Part shown: positions 33,687 through 42,355 of the stretch, in pieces
How positions within the stretch are numbered: position 1 is the stretch's first letter
Layout of the letters: the number at the start of each line of letters is the position of its first letter
NCBI GenBank assembly: GCA_943333505.2
Contig: CALQTN020000009.1
Coordinates: forward strand, 1 to 64,000
Origin: Asaia bogorensis
GTDB taxonomy: Bacteria; Pseudomonadota; Alphaproteobacteria; Acetobacterales; Acetobacteraceae
Reading direction: 5' to 3'
Length of the DNA stretch: 64,000 bases
Notes under the pieces: model-generated
Told to the model about the DNA's origin: nothing
Databases searched by the model: none
Seen by the model: the letters and a program-made list of their open reading frames with translations, nothing else
Translations under genes and position numbers: made by a program

Positions 33687-34252
33687 GGATGCTCCTTAAA
33701 CAATCGTCGGGCGGTGGTTGCGATGCGGGGTTGGATGTTCGCAGGCGTGGGCGGGCGAAACACTACCGCTTCCTGGAACGGGTTGGCGATGGTCTGCAGC
33801 GCGACCGACAGTCCTTGGTAAGTTCAATCGGTGAGACCCCGCCCGCGGCCGTGGTCATGACGTTCTACGCGGCGCGCCGGCGGTGTGGGCCGGCGCGAGA
33901 GGCGGACTTGAAGCCGAATGAAAGGGATCCGGGCTTGTCGGGGTGTATCATCACGTCCTCTGATTGGTGATGCTGCACTGGGCTGCAAAGCGCATATGAG
34001 GCCGTAATGCGGGCAATCAGCGGATGAATTGAACGATAAGAGATTTATTTTTATGCAAAAGGATGATTATTGTGCATATAAATATTCTTATGGTAAAAAT
34101 TTTGGAAAACAAAACCATAAATTATGGCTAATGATGGTGCCGATCAGGCTGCGTCACGCCGCGAAAGGCAGACTGCACGAAAATCAAGCGCGGAATGGCA
34201 CCGCAAGTGCTAGGGTTGCGAGCATGATATCACTCAACACGAGGGAACACTG
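33687..34252. other. 566-bp intergenic region with an AT-rich island
   Basis: Upstream region shared by the divergent formamidase and amidase operons. No gene is supported. Bases about 34020-34140 are strikingly AT-rich compared with the surroundings. A short ORF there (from 34029) has alien codon use and overlaps the amidase leader, so it is not called. A sigma-54-type promoter sequence lies at 34196-34211. Confidence 0.5.
34196..34211 (+). promoter_or_regulatory. Candidate sigma-54 promoter of the amidase operon
   Basis: TGGCAC-CGCAA-GTGCT fits the GG-N10-GC rule exactly (GG 34197-34198, GC 34209-34210). It ends 42 bases before the ATG at 34253, which has a GAGGG ribosome site. NtrC-type nitrogen control would suit an amide-hydrolysing operon. 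The AT-rich island upstream could hold activator or IHF sites. Confidence 0.5.
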
Positions 34253-34471
34253 ATGGCAATCACGACCCGCGAAGACATGGACGCGCTGCTGCGCCGCGCC
34301 GGCCTGTCGCTGACCCCGATCCAGATCGACCAGTTGCATGAAGGCTGGACGATCATGGCCCCGCATCTTGAACGGGTGCGGATGTACGGGCGCGGCCGGG
34401 ACGCCGAACCGGGCCACATCTTCCGCCCCGATGTTTTCGGAACCAATGAGCAGGAAGGGGGGGAAGGCTAA
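34253..34471 (+). CDS. AtzG/GatC-like small amidase partner
   Basis: A 72-residue protein coupled to the amidase gene: its TAA overlaps the amidase ATG (TAATG). The sequence (DALLRRAGLSLTPIQIDQL, then PHLERVRM and AEPGHIF) resembles the small helical AtzG subunit that wraps the AtzE amidase in cyanuric-acid degradation, itself similar to GatC. The likely role is to stabilise the downstream amidase. I cannot confirm the family without a search, but position and size fit well. Confidence 0.65.
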   Translation: MAITTREDMDALLRRAGLSLTPIQIDQLHEGWTIMAPHLERVRMYGRGRDAEPGHIFRPDVFGTNEQEGGEG

Positions 34472-35940
34472 TGGACACCCCGACCATTGCCCAGGCGGCC
34501 AAGCTGTTCGCCGAACACAAATTATCGCCGGTTGAGCTGACCCAGGCCTGCATCGACAAAGTGTCCGCGCTCGACGGCACACTGCATGCCTTCATCGCCA
34601 CCACCCCGGAACGCGCGATGGCGGACGCCCGCGCCGCCGAAGTGCGGATCATGGCAGGCAAGGCGCTGGGTCCGCTCGATGGCATTCCGATCGCGCACAA
34701 GGATATTTACGGCACCAAGGGGATTGCGACGACCGCGCATTCCAAGCTGCTGCAAGGCTATGTGCCGACCGAAGATGCGGTGACCGTCGCCAAGCTGGCC
34801 GCGGCCGGCATCACCATGCTGGGCAAACTCGCCACCCATGAATTCGCCATGGGCGGGCCGAGCTTCGATCTGCCCTGGCCGCCGGCGCGCAATCCGTGGA
34901 ATCCGGATCATTTCACCTCCGGGTCATCAAGCGGCACCGGCGCTGCGGTTGCCGCCGGGATGATCCTGGGCGGCACCGGGTCTGACACTGGCGGTTCGAT
35001 CCGTGGGCCGGCATCGTTGTGCGGGATTGCCGGCATCAAGCCGACCTACGGGCTGTGTTCGCGGGTTGGCATCCAGCCGCTGTCGCAAAGCCTCGACCAT
35101 GCTGGCCCGATGGCGTGGACCGTCCAGGATTGCGCCATCATGTTGCAGGCCATGGCGGGCTACGACCCAACCGACCCTGCTAGCGCCAACCGGCCGGTGC
35201 CCGACTTTTCTGCTGGGTTGGGCAAAGACGCCAAGGGGATGAAAATCGGCGTGGTGCGCCACTGGCATGAGACCGATGCGCCGGTGTCGGATGCGGTACA
35301 GAAAGGCATCGATGACGCGCTGGCGATCTGGAAGGCGCAAGGTGCGGAGATCGTCGATGTTGTGCTGCCGTCGCTCTACGAATTTCAGGCGTGTTGTTCT
35401 GTCATCCTGACGTCTGAAGCCTATGCGGTGCACGAGCCGTGGATGAAGACCCGCTTCAATGATTACGGCGAAAGGCTGCGGATGCGGCTGGCAACCGGCG
35501 CGCTGATGACCAGCGCCGATTACGTCCAGGCGCTGCGGCGGCGGTTGGAACTGTGCACGATCGCGGCGCAGGCGACCAAGGGGATCGACATCCTGATCAC
35601 CGCCGGCGCCCAGGCCGAGGCGCCACGCATCGAGGGCATGCCGCTTTGGGTCAATGCCGACAAGCCCAGCTTCACCGCGCCGTTTAACGTGCTGGGCTGG
35701 CCGGCAATGGCAATTTGTTCCGGGTTCGGGGTCGGCGGGATGCCGGTTGCCATCCAGATCGTCGCCAAACCATTCCAGGAAGCGAAATTGTTCCAGGTCG
35801 CCGATGCGTTCGAACAGGCGACCCCGTTCCGCGCCAAACGGCCGGGGCTGAACCTGCCGGCCAGCGACGTGGCGGGTCTGGGGGATGTGGTGTCTGATCT
35901 TGCGGCCACCGCGGTTGGGCTGCAAGGCAATCAGCCCTAG
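34471..35940 (+). CDS. Amidase-signature enzyme (AtzE/GatA-like)
   Basis: A 489-residue amidase. The Lys of GIPIAHKDIYG, the cis-Ser in SGSSSGTG and the nucleophile Ser in SDTGGSIRGPA are in place, followed by the GIKPTYG strand. The length matches GatA/AtzE rather than the shorter amidase at 1.0 kb. With the coupled small subunit and no gatB, a carboxybiuret- or allophanate-like or other small-amide substrate is more likely than Glu-tRNA. In the 107 bp after the stop, the frame continues a few codons and another tiny ORF appears, possibly gene remnants. Confidence 0.86.
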   Translation: MDTPTIAQAAKLFAEHKLSPVELTQACIDKVSALDGTLHAFIATTPERAMADARAAEVRIMAGKALGPLDGIPIAHKDIYGTKGIATTAHSKLLQGYVPTEDAVTVAKLAAAGITMLGKLATHEFAMGGPSFDLPWPPARNPWNPDHFTSGSSSGTGAAVAAGMILGGTGSDTGGSIRGPASLCGIAGIKPTYGLCSRVGIQPLSQSLDHAGPMAWTVQDCAIMLQAMAGYDPTDPASANRPVPDFSAGLGKDAKGMKIGVVRHWHETDAPVSDAVQKGIDDALAIWKAQGAEIVDVVLPSLYEFQACCSVILTSEAYAVHEPWMKTRFNDYGERLRMRLATGALMTSADYVQALRRRLELCTIAAQATKGIDILITAGAQAEAPRIEGMPLWVNADKPSFTAPFNVLGWPAMAICSGFGVGGMPVAIQIVAKPFQEAKLFQVADAFEQATPFRAKRPGLNLPASDVAGLGDVVSDLAATAVGLQGNQP

Positions 35941-36047
35941 GCGCAGGAGCCGGCCAGCGTGTTCAGCCTGCAGAAAGGCAACTGAATCATGGGCAGCATC
36001 AGCAAAACCGGCACCGAAATTGGTCTGCTGACCATCGCCGGGATGGC

Positions 36048-37067
36048 CTAGGCCAGCATATCACGCACCAGCGGAATGACCTTGGTGCCGTAAAGTTCAA
36101 TGCTGTGCAGAAGCTTTTCGTGGGGGAGCGGACCGGCGCTGTATTTGAGCTGGAAGCGCGACAGGCGCAGCGCCTTCACCGTGGCCGCAATTTTGCGCGC
36201 CACGGTTTCCGGCGATCCGACATACAGCGATCCGCGCTCGGCTTCCTGGTCGAACTCCGCACGGCCCATTGGTGGCCAGCCGCGCTCCTTCCCGATGCGG
36301 TCGCGCATTTGTTTGTAGTCGGGCCATAAGTCTTCGCGGGCCTGGGCGTCGGTGTCAGCGACGTAGCCGGGAGAATGAACGCCGATCGGCTGCAAACCGG
36401 TGCCGAAATGGGCGTGGGCGCGCGCCGACAGATCGACATAGGGGGCAAAGCGGGCGGGCGCACCGCCGATGATGGCAAGCATCAGCGGCATATTGTATTT
36501 GGCCGCCCGCACCACCGATTCCTGGCTGCCGCCAACGCCGATCCAGGTGCGGAGCGGGCCATTTTCGAGCTGCGGGAACACCGGTTGATCGACCAGCGGC
36601 TTGCGGGTGCTGCCCTGCCAATTCACTCTATCGTTACGGATAAGCGCGGCGAACAGATCGAGTTTATCATCGAACAGGTCGTCGTATTGCGACAGTTCAA
36701 ACCCGAATAACGGAAAGGATTCGGTGAAGGAGCCACGGCCGAGAATGACCTCGGCGCGTCCGTTCGATGCCGCATCGAGCGTGGCAAAGCGCTGGAACAG
36801 GCGGATCGGGTCGTCCGAGCTTAGCACCGTGACCGCGGTGCCGAGCCGGATGCGGCTTGTTTGCCCGGCGATGGCGGCGAGCACGATTTCCGGGGCGGAG
36901 ACGGCGAAATCGGCGCGATGATGTTCGCCGACGCCGAAGAAATCCACGCCCACCTGATCGGCCAACAGCCCTTCGGCAATCACGTTGCGGATCACCTGGG
37001 CGTGCGGCAGCAGCGTGCCTGCGTCCGATGTCACATCACCGAAAGTGTCCAGGCCAAATTCAAGCAT
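36048..37067 (-). CDS. Luciferase-like (LLM-class) flavin monooxygenase
   Basis: A 339-residue TIM-barrel protein of the bacterial luciferase-like family. The N-terminal strand LEFGLDTFGD, GVGEHHR and the central RIRLGTAV and GRGSF stretches are typical. Members use reduced flavin to oxidise diverse substrates such as alkanesulfonates, nitrilotriacetate and aldehydes. Its partner flavin reductase is not adjacent, so the substrate is open. Confidence 0.86.
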   Translation of the reverse strand: MLEFGLDTFGDVTSDAGTLLPHAQVIRNVIAEGLLADQVGVDFFGVGEHHRADFAVSAPEIVLAAIAGQTSRIRLGTAVTVLSSDDPIRLFQRFATLDAASNGRAEVILGRGSFTESFPLFGFELSQYDDLFDDKLDLFAALIRNDRVNWQGSTRKPLVDQPVFPQLENGPLRTWIGVGGSQESVVRAAKYNMPLMLAIIGGAPARFAPYVDLSARAHAHFGTGLQPIGVHSPGYVADTDAQAREDLWPDYKQMRDRIGKERGWPPMGRAEFDQEAERGSLYVGSPETVARKIAATVKALRLSRFQLKYSAGPLPHEKLLHSIELYGTKVIPLVRDMLA

Positions 37068-37095
37068 GCGGTCAGGCTCCTAGGTCTTTCTGACA

Positions 37096-37212
37096 TTACA
37101 GACGATTGGGACGCCATAAACCATGCCTCCAACCCGGCGCGATAGGGACCCGGCTGGAACCATTGGCCGATTGGGATGTGCCGGGCGTCGAACCGGGGGC
37201 GGCAAGGTTCAT
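37096..37212 (-). CDS. Possible 38-residue peptide coupled to the holin gene
   Basis: A short frame whose ATG overlaps the holin stop (ATGA). The product would be Gly/Ser/Pro-rich and contains a WRHGLWRPN stretch. The overlap suggests translation as a third member of the lysis group, but codon use is not strong evidence and chance is possible. Confidence 0.25.
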   Translation of the reverse strand: MNLAAPGSTPGTSQSANGSSRVPIAPGWRHGLWRPNRL

Positions 37213-37814
37213 GGCGCTTTTCCTGGGGGTGAAATCGGCATGGAATTGGCCAGCAGCAGGCTTTTGCTCGCCGAGCCGCTTGAGCTGCCGAGCCAGAAAT
37301 TCGCCACTTGCGTCGCCATCGCGGCAAGCGTCCCGAGCAATACATTGGCCAGAGCAGTGGAATTTTCCGGGATGGCGCGGGTCAGCACCACGAACAGCAT
37401 GCCGCCAAACGCCAGCAGGATGATGCCCGACAGCAGCGGTGCGCCCCAGGCCAGGCTGCTATGGCTTTGCGCGAGCGCAATTTCGGCGCTGCGCGCGGAG
37501 GCGACGTCAGCCATGGCGGCTTTCATCGCGTCGAGTTCGGCCAGGCGTTGCGCCTCGGCGGCGCGATTGGCATCGACTTGGGCAGAGGCGGCGATTTCGG
37601 CGAGCTTGATCTGCAATTGCACGGCAAGCTCGGATTTGCCCTGGATTGCCAGGATAGCGGCCTCGGCGCCACCAGGGGCGGCAAGGTCGCTGCGGGTCAC
37701 CGCCGCCACTGCGCCGGCAACTGAGGCGGCGATTTCGCTCCCGCTGGTGCCGAACAGATGCTGGGCGAGTTGCGGGGCCATGCCGAGAACCAGGGGTAAC
37801 AGCGACGCCAGCAT
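37209..37814 (-). CDS. Holin of the GTA / 3-TM type
   Basis: A 201-residue protein with an N-terminal hydrophobic stretch, a long central alpha-helical region rich in Ala, Glu and Gln (about 60-115), and two C-terminal hydrophobic segments (about 123-145 and 155-175). This matches the 3-TM holin family found with gene-transfer agents and prophages. Its ATG directly abuts the stop of the endolysin gene upstream. It would permeabilise the inner membrane to let the endolysin reach the wall. Confidence 0.72.
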   Translation of the reverse strand: MLASLLPLVLGMAPQLAQHLFGTSGSEIAASVAGAVAAVTRSDLAAPGGAEAAILAIQGKSELAVQLQIKLAEIAASAQVDANRAAEAQRLAELDAMKAAMADVASARSAEIALAQSHSSLAWGAPLLSGIILLAFGGMLFVVLTRAIPENSTALANVLLGTLAAMATQVANFWLGSSSGSASKSLLLANSMPISPPGKAP

Positions 37815-38456
37815 CTAACGGCCTCCCAACACGGCCAAAGCGGCGGTGCAGGCCCGTTGGCGTTCCTCCAGCCCGATCAGGCCACCATTGATCCGCCTGG
37901 TGAGGGTGGTGAGGTCCCAGGAATCCGCGACCGGGTTCAACACTTTCCATGCCCAGAACCAGGCGGCGCTGGCGGAGGCGCCCTCGGGTGTGGTGGCCCA
38001 GGCTGCCGCGCGATCGATCTGGCAAGCCATACTGGCGGCGAAGGCGGCGTATTCGCGGCGCCCGGTCATCTGGATCAGCCCGAGCCCGCGAAACCGCCAG
38101 CCATCGCCGCTGTCCGGCGGGCCGTTGCCCATGCGGTTGGCATAGACATTATTGGCCAACGCCTCGGGGGCGTTGACGTAAGGAGCGGCGGCCTCCTCGG
38201 TCGGGAAGCGCGAGGGCCAGACTGCGCAAATCCGCGCGGCACTGCGGTAGTTGAGGTTTTCGGCGATGGTGGTGAAGCCATCGCTTTCCACCGCGCACTG
38301 GCCGATGAAACCGGCGATGCGGTGGGCGGTGGTGATGGTTGCGTCACGCATCGGGCCGGCCAGCGCTGCGGCCCAGGTGGCGGCATCGGCCGGGCGCAGT
38401 TTGGGGGCGGCGGCGCGCATTGCGCAGGCGATGTCCTGGGTTAGGGTCGGTGACAT
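37815..38456 (-). CDS. Glycoside hydrolase 19-like endolysin
   Basis: A 213-residue lysozyme/chitinase-like enzyme. The GH19-type active-site region is visible: FIGQCAVESDGFTTIAENLNY (catalytic Glu), then GRGLIQ-type FRGLGLIQMTGRREY and a late NGG (RRINGGL). There is no signal peptide, so export would need the holin. The start at 38456 has AAGGAGA nine bases upstream. It is translated with the holin gene and stands alone without other phage genes. Confidence 0.8.
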   Translation of the reverse strand: MSPTLTQDIACAMRAAAPKLRPADAATWAAALAGPMRDATITTAHRIAGFIGQCAVESDGFTTIAENLNYRSAARICAVWPSRFPTEEAAAPYVNAPEALANNVYANRMGNGPPDSGDGWRFRGLGLIQMTGRREYAAFAASMACQIDRAAAWATTPEGASASAAWFWAWKVLNPVADSWDLTTLTRRINGGLIGLEERQRACTAALAVLGGR

Positions 38457-38545
38457 GCAGGGTTCTCCTTGGGTGAAGCGACCGTGCAATAGGAAAATTT
38501 TCGCTGCAAGAAAAGTTATTTCAATTAACTATTATTTTACGGAGA

Positions 38546-38589
38546 GGAAGGAAAGCGTCTTCTTTTTGTTCGCAAAAAGAACGCCTTCC
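38546..38589. repeat. Hairpin with TTCG loop upstream of paaA
   Basis: TTCTTTTTG (38560-38568), loop TTCG, CAAAAAGAA (38573-38581), with outer GGAAG/CTTCC pairing. It is related to the T-rich hairpins at 14155 and 52227. It lies between the divergent endolysin and paaA genes and could be a terminator or repeat. Confidence 0.5.
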
Positions 38590-38636
38590 TTCGCCTCCTG
38601 TCCCTGCTAAACTACCCAGGGGAACTGAGGTGCCGC

Positions 38637-39617
38637 ATGTACACACAAGGCCTGAACCAGCGCGACGCCGCGCAAACCGACGCCAGCGCACAAGCCCAGC
38701 GTTTCCAGGCGCGCATCGATGCTGAGGACCGCATCGAGGCCAATGACTGGATGCCCGACGCCTATCGCCGCACCCTGATCCGCCAGATCAGCCAGCACGC
38801 GCACTCGGAAATCGTCGGCATGCTGCCGGAGGGCAACTGGATCACCCGTGCGCCGAGTTTGCGCCGCAAGGCGGCATTGCTGGCCAAGGTGCAGGATGAG
38901 GGCGGGCACGGGCTCTATTTATATGCCGCCGCCGAGACGTTGGGGGTGGCGCGCGAGGATTTGATTGACCAGTTGCTCGAAGGCCGGGCGAAATATTCCT
39001 CGATTTTCAATTACCCGACCCTGACCTGGGCCGATATCGGCGCGATCGGTTGGCTGGTCGATGGCGCGGCGATCATGAACCAGATCCCGTTATGCCGGTG
39101 TTCCTATGGGCCGTACGCGCGGGCGATGATCCGGGTATGCAAGGAGGAAAGTTTCCACCAGCGCCAGGGCTACGAAATTATGATCACCCTGGCCAATGGC
39201 ACGCCGGCGCAGAAGGCGATGGCGCAGGATGCGCTGGATCGCTGGTGGTGGCCGTGTCTGATGATGTTCGGGCCGCCGGATGGTGCGTCGCTGCATTCTG
39301 ATGCGTCTATGCAATGGAAAATCAAGCGCTTTTCCAATGATGGGCTGCGGCAGAAATTTGTCGATGCGACCATTCCGCAGGCGCGGTTCCTGGGGCTGAC
39401 CATTCCCGACCCGGCGCTGACCTTGGATGCGGTGACGGGGCAGTGGCGCTATGGCGAAATCGACTGGGCCGAGTTCAAGCGCGTGGTCGCCGGCGATGGG
39501 CCGTGCAACCGCGAAAGGCTGGCTGCCCGCCGGGACGCCCATGCAGACGGCGCCTGGGTGCGCGATGCCGCACTGGCTTTTGCGGAAAAGCGCGCAGCGC
39601 GAAAGCAGGCGGCATGA
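38637..39617 (+). CDS. paaA: 1,2-phenylacetyl-CoA epoxidase, subunit PaaA
   Basis: A 326-residue catalytic subunit of the multicomponent di-iron oxygenase that epoxidises the phenyl ring of phenylacetyl-CoA. The [13 protein letters not shown]-like block ([13 protein letters not shown] here) and [13 protein letters not shown] give the carboxylate/histidine di-iron ligands. It is full length and is the first gene of paaABCDE, overlapping paaB by 4 bp. No paa regulator lies next to it. Confidence 0.96.
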   Translation: MYTQGLNQRDAAQTDASAQAQRFQARIDAEDRIEANDWMPDAYRRTLIRQISQHAHSEIVGMLPEGNWITRAPSLRRKAALLAKVQDEGGHGLYLYAAAETLGVAREDLIDQLLEGRAKYSSIFNYPTLTWADIGAIGWLVDGAAIMNQIPLCRCSYGPYARAMIRVCKEESFHQRQGYEIMITLANGTPAQKAMAQDALDRWWWPCLMMFGPPDGASLHSDASMQWKIKRFSNDGLRQKFVDATIPQARFLGLTIPDPALTLDAVTGQWRYGEIDWAEFKRVVAGDGPCNRERLAARRDAHADGAWVRDAALAFAEKRAARKQAA

Positions 39618-39901
39618 GCACGGCCAAATTTCCGCTGTGGGAGGTCTTCATCCGCAGTCGCAACGGCTTGTCGCATCGTCATGCCGGATCGTTGCATGCG
39701 GCCGACGCCACCATGGCCCTGCAGGCGGCGCGCGACGTCTACACCCGCCGCGGTGAGGGGTTGTCGATCTGGGTGGTGCCATCCAACGCCATCATCGCGT
39801 CGGACCCTGCCGACAAGGCGATGCTGTTCGAACCCGCCGAAAGCAAGATCTACCGCCACCCGACATTTTACGACATCCCCGACGAAGTGGGGCATATGTG
39901 A
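39614..39901 (+). CDS. paaB: 1,2-phenylacetyl-CoA epoxidase, subunit PaaB
   Basis: A 95-residue structural subunit ([20 protein letters not shown] at the N-terminus, GLSIWVVPS in the middle). It bridges PaaAC heterodimers. ATGA overlap with paaA. The family length is normal. Confidence 0.94.
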   Translation: MSTAKFPLWEVFIRSRNGLSHRHAGSLHAADATMALQAARDVYTRRGEGLSIWVVPSNAIIASDPADKAMLFEPAESKIYRHPTFYDIPDEVGHM

Positions 39902-40010
39902 TGCCGCTTGGCATCGCGCGCCGGGTTGGCTGGCGGCGGCGCGCCAAACAAAGCCCAATCCCCATCGCCGTTGACCCATGCTTTATGGGTCAACAACTGA
40001 GGCGATTGGG

Positions 40011-40751
40011 ATGACGTTGTTCGCATTTGCGGTTCGCCGCGCCGATGACGCGCTGGTGCTCGGCCATCGGCTGTCGGAATGGACCGGGCGGGCGCCGTTG
40101 CTGGAAGAAGAACTGGCGCTGGCCAATCTGGCGCTCGATCTGATCGGGCAGGCGCGGGAGCTTTATGCCCTGGCAGGCGAAATTGCCGGCGATGGGCGGG
40201 ACGAGGATGACCTCGCCTATCTGCGTACCGATCGCGAATACTCCAACATCCTGCTGGTGGAATTGCCGCGCGGCGACTTCGCCTTCACCATCGCGCGGCA
40301 GTTTCTGTATGCGAGTTTCGTCGATCGCTGGTGGCGGGCGACGATGGCATCGACCGATCCACGGGTGGCGGCGATTGCGGCCAAGGCGGAGAAGGAAACC
40401 GCCTATCATGTGCGCCATAGTGCGGAATGGCTGATCCGGCTGGGCGATGGCACCGAGGAAAGCGGCCGGCGTTCCCAGGCGGCGCTGGATCGGCTGTGGC
40501 CGTATGTCGGCGAAATGTTTGAGGCCGAAGATGCCGCGCTGGTGGAGGCAGGCGTTTGCGCCGATCCGCCGAGCCTGCGCGCGGCCTGGGATGACGGGGT
40601 GAACGCAGTGCTGGCGCAAGCGGGCCTGGTGCGGCCGGGCGATGGCTGGATGCAAACCGGCGGGCGCGCGGGGCGCCATAGCGAACATCTCGGGCCGATG
40701 CTGGCGGAGATGCAACATTTGCAGCGTACCCATCCCGGCGCGAAATGGTAG
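40011..40751 (+). CDS. paaC: 1,2-phenylacetyl-CoA epoxidase, subunit PaaC
   Basis: A 246-residue ferritin-like subunit that stabilises PaaA. The N-terminal hydrophobic helix and the EEELALANLALDLIGQAREL and EKETAYHVRHS blocks are characteristic; it has lost the di-iron site in studied members. The start is ATG 40011, preceded by GAGG; an upstream ATG at 39978 adds 11 unusual residues. The gap to paaB is the only loose one in the operon. It overlaps paaD. Confidence 0.94.
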   Translation: MTLFAFAVRRADDALVLGHRLSEWTGRAPLLEEELALANLALDLIGQARELYALAGEIAGDGRDEDDLAYLRTDREYSNILLVELPRGDFAFTIARQFLYASFVDRWWRATMASTDPRVAAIAAKAEKETAYHVRHSAEWLIRLGDGTEESGRRSQAALDRLWPYVGEMFEAEDAALVEAGVCADPPSLRAAWDDGVNAVLAQAGLVRPGDGWMQTGGRAGRHSEHLGPMLAEMQHLQRTHPGAKW

Positions 40752-41224
40752 GGCTGCGCCAACGCGCCTGGGACGCCGCTGCAACCGTTGTCGATCCGGA
40801 AATTCCGGTGCTGACGATTGCGGATTTGGGCGTGCTGCGCGATGTCGTGGTGACCGGCGATGCAGTGGAAGTTGCGATCACCCCGACCTATTCCGGCTGT
40901 CCGGCGATGGCGATGATCGCGCTTGATGTTGAAACCGCCCTGGCGCGCGCCGGCATTGCCAATGCGCGGGTGATCACCGTGCTGTCGCCGGCCTGGACCA
41001 CCGATTGGATGTCGGCGTCCGGGCGCGAAAAGCTGGCGGCTTACGGCATTGCCCCGCCACCGGCGTCCGGGCGCGGCGGGTTGTTCGCAACCCAGATTGT
41101 TGCCTGCCCGCGCTGCGGGGCTACCGATACCGAGGAACTTGCCGAATTCGGCTCGACATCGTGCAAGGCGCTATGGCGGTGCCGGGCCTGCCGAGAACCC
41201 TTTGACCTGTTTAAGTGCCACTGA
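40745..41224 (+). CDS. paaD: Phenylacetyl-CoA epoxidase maturation factor PaaD
   Basis: A 159-residue protein with a DUF59/MIP18 domain (VVDPEIPVLTIADLG, SGCPAM) and a C-terminal zinc-ribbon-like region with CPRCG and CRAC. PaaD helps insert iron-sulfur clusters into the complex. It overlaps paaC by 7 bp and paaE follows after 2 bp. Confidence 0.93.
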   Translation: MVGLRQRAWDAAATVVDPEIPVLTIADLGVLRDVVVTGDAVEVAITPTYSGCPAMAMIALDVETALARAGIANARVITVLSPAWTTDWMSASGREKLAAYGIAPPPASGRGGLFATQIVACPRCGATDTEELAEFGSTSCKALWRCRACREPFDLFKCH

Positions 41225-41226
41225 AA

Positions 41227-42288
41227 ATGCCGTTTCATGCCCTGCGCATTGCCGATCTTGTTCGCGAAACCGCTGATTGCGTGTCGCTGGCGTTCGATAT
41301 TCCCCCGGCGCTGCGGGCGGCGTTTGCCTTTCGGCCTGGCCAATATCTGACGCTCCGCACCCATCGCGATGGGGTTGAGCTGCGCCGCGCCTATTCGATC
41401 TGCGCCGGGCTGGACGACGGGGAAATTCGGGTGGCGATCAAGCGTGCCGATCCGGGCGGGTTGTCGGACTGGGCCAATACGGCCTTGCGCGTGGGCGACG
41501 TGATTGACGTGATGCCGCCCGAGGGTGGTTTTGGCCTCATGCCTGATCCAACCGCCGCCCGCATTGTCCTGGCGGTGGCGGCAGGGTCCGGGATCACCCC
41601 GATCCTGTCCATCATTGCATCGGTGCTGACCCGTGAGCCGGCCAGCCAGGTGATCCTGCTCTATGGCAGTCGTTGCACATTCGACATCATCTTCCGCGCC
41701 GTGCTGGAGGATTTGAAGGATCGCTATGTCGGTCGGTTCACCCTGATCCATGTGCTGTCGCGGGAAGCGCAGGATATCGCTGTGCTGAACGGGCGGATCG
41801 ATGCGGACAAGCTCGCCGTAATGCTGCCGGGCCTCGCCGTGCCGGATGATATCGATGCCGCGTTCCTGTGTGGGCCGGCGGAAATGCTCGATGTGCTGCC
41901 GGCGGTGCTGCGGGCCTGGGGGGTGCCGGAGGCGCGCATTCATACCGAGCGTTTTACCCCGTCCGGGCCGCGCCGGGTTGCCGCACTGGTCGTGGTTGAC
42001 GCACCGGCCTTCGCGATGGCCACGATCATTCATGATGGCCAGACCAGGGTGGTCCCGGTGGCCGCGGGGGAAGCGGTGCTCGACGCTGCCTTGCGCGCCG
42101 GGATGGATTTGCCGTGGTCGTGCCGGGGCGGGATGTGTTCGACATGCCGGGCGCGGGTGGTTTCCGGGCGGGTGGAGATGACGCAGAATTTTTCCCTGGA
42201 GAAATGGGAAACCGATGCCGGCTTTGTGGTGTCGTGTCAGGCGCATCCGGTGACGGCGGAGATTACGCTGGATTTTGATCACGTGTAG
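41227..42288 (+). CDS. paaE: Phenylacetyl-CoA epoxidase reductase PaaE
   Basis: A 353-residue NADPH reductase. The FAD/NAD part (RPGQYLTLR, RAYSIC, AAGSGITPILS) is followed by a plant-type [2Fe-2S] ferredoxin domain with CRGGMCSTC and a last Cys in VVSCQAHP. It passes electrons to PaaA. ATG 41227 is used; a GTG start at 41215 would overlap paaD. Confidence 0.95.
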   Translation: MPFHALRIADLVRETADCVSLAFDIPPALRAAFAFRPGQYLTLRTHRDGVELRRAYSICAGLDDGEIRVAIKRADPGGLSDWANTALRVGDVIDVMPPEGGFGLMPDPTAARIVLAVAAGSGITPILSIIASVLTREPASQVILLYGSRCTFDIIFRAVLEDLKDRYVGRFTLIHVLSREAQDIAVLNGRIDADKLAVMLPGLAVPDDIDAAFLCGPAEMLDVLPAVLRAWGVPEARIHTERFTPSGPRRVAALVVVDAPAFAMATIIHDGQTRVVPVAAGEAVLDAALRAGMDLPWSCRGGMCSTCRARVVSGRVEMTQNFSLEKWETDAGFVVSCQAHPVTAEITLDFDHV

Positions 42289-42355
42289 TTGACGCTGGGA
42301 AAATACGCTGGAGCGGTTAGAGTATGCAGATTGTTTTCGTTCCAAGGACCAGCCG

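Noticed and set aside
34029-34253. 74-codon ORF in the AT-rich island
   Set aside because: Composition and amino-acid use are alien, there is no ribosome site, and it runs over the sigma-54-type promoter and leader of the amidase operon.
35941-36047. In-frame continuation after the amidase stop and a 20-codon ORF from 35989
   Set aside because: Too short to support as a gene; perhaps remnants, but no family is recognisable.
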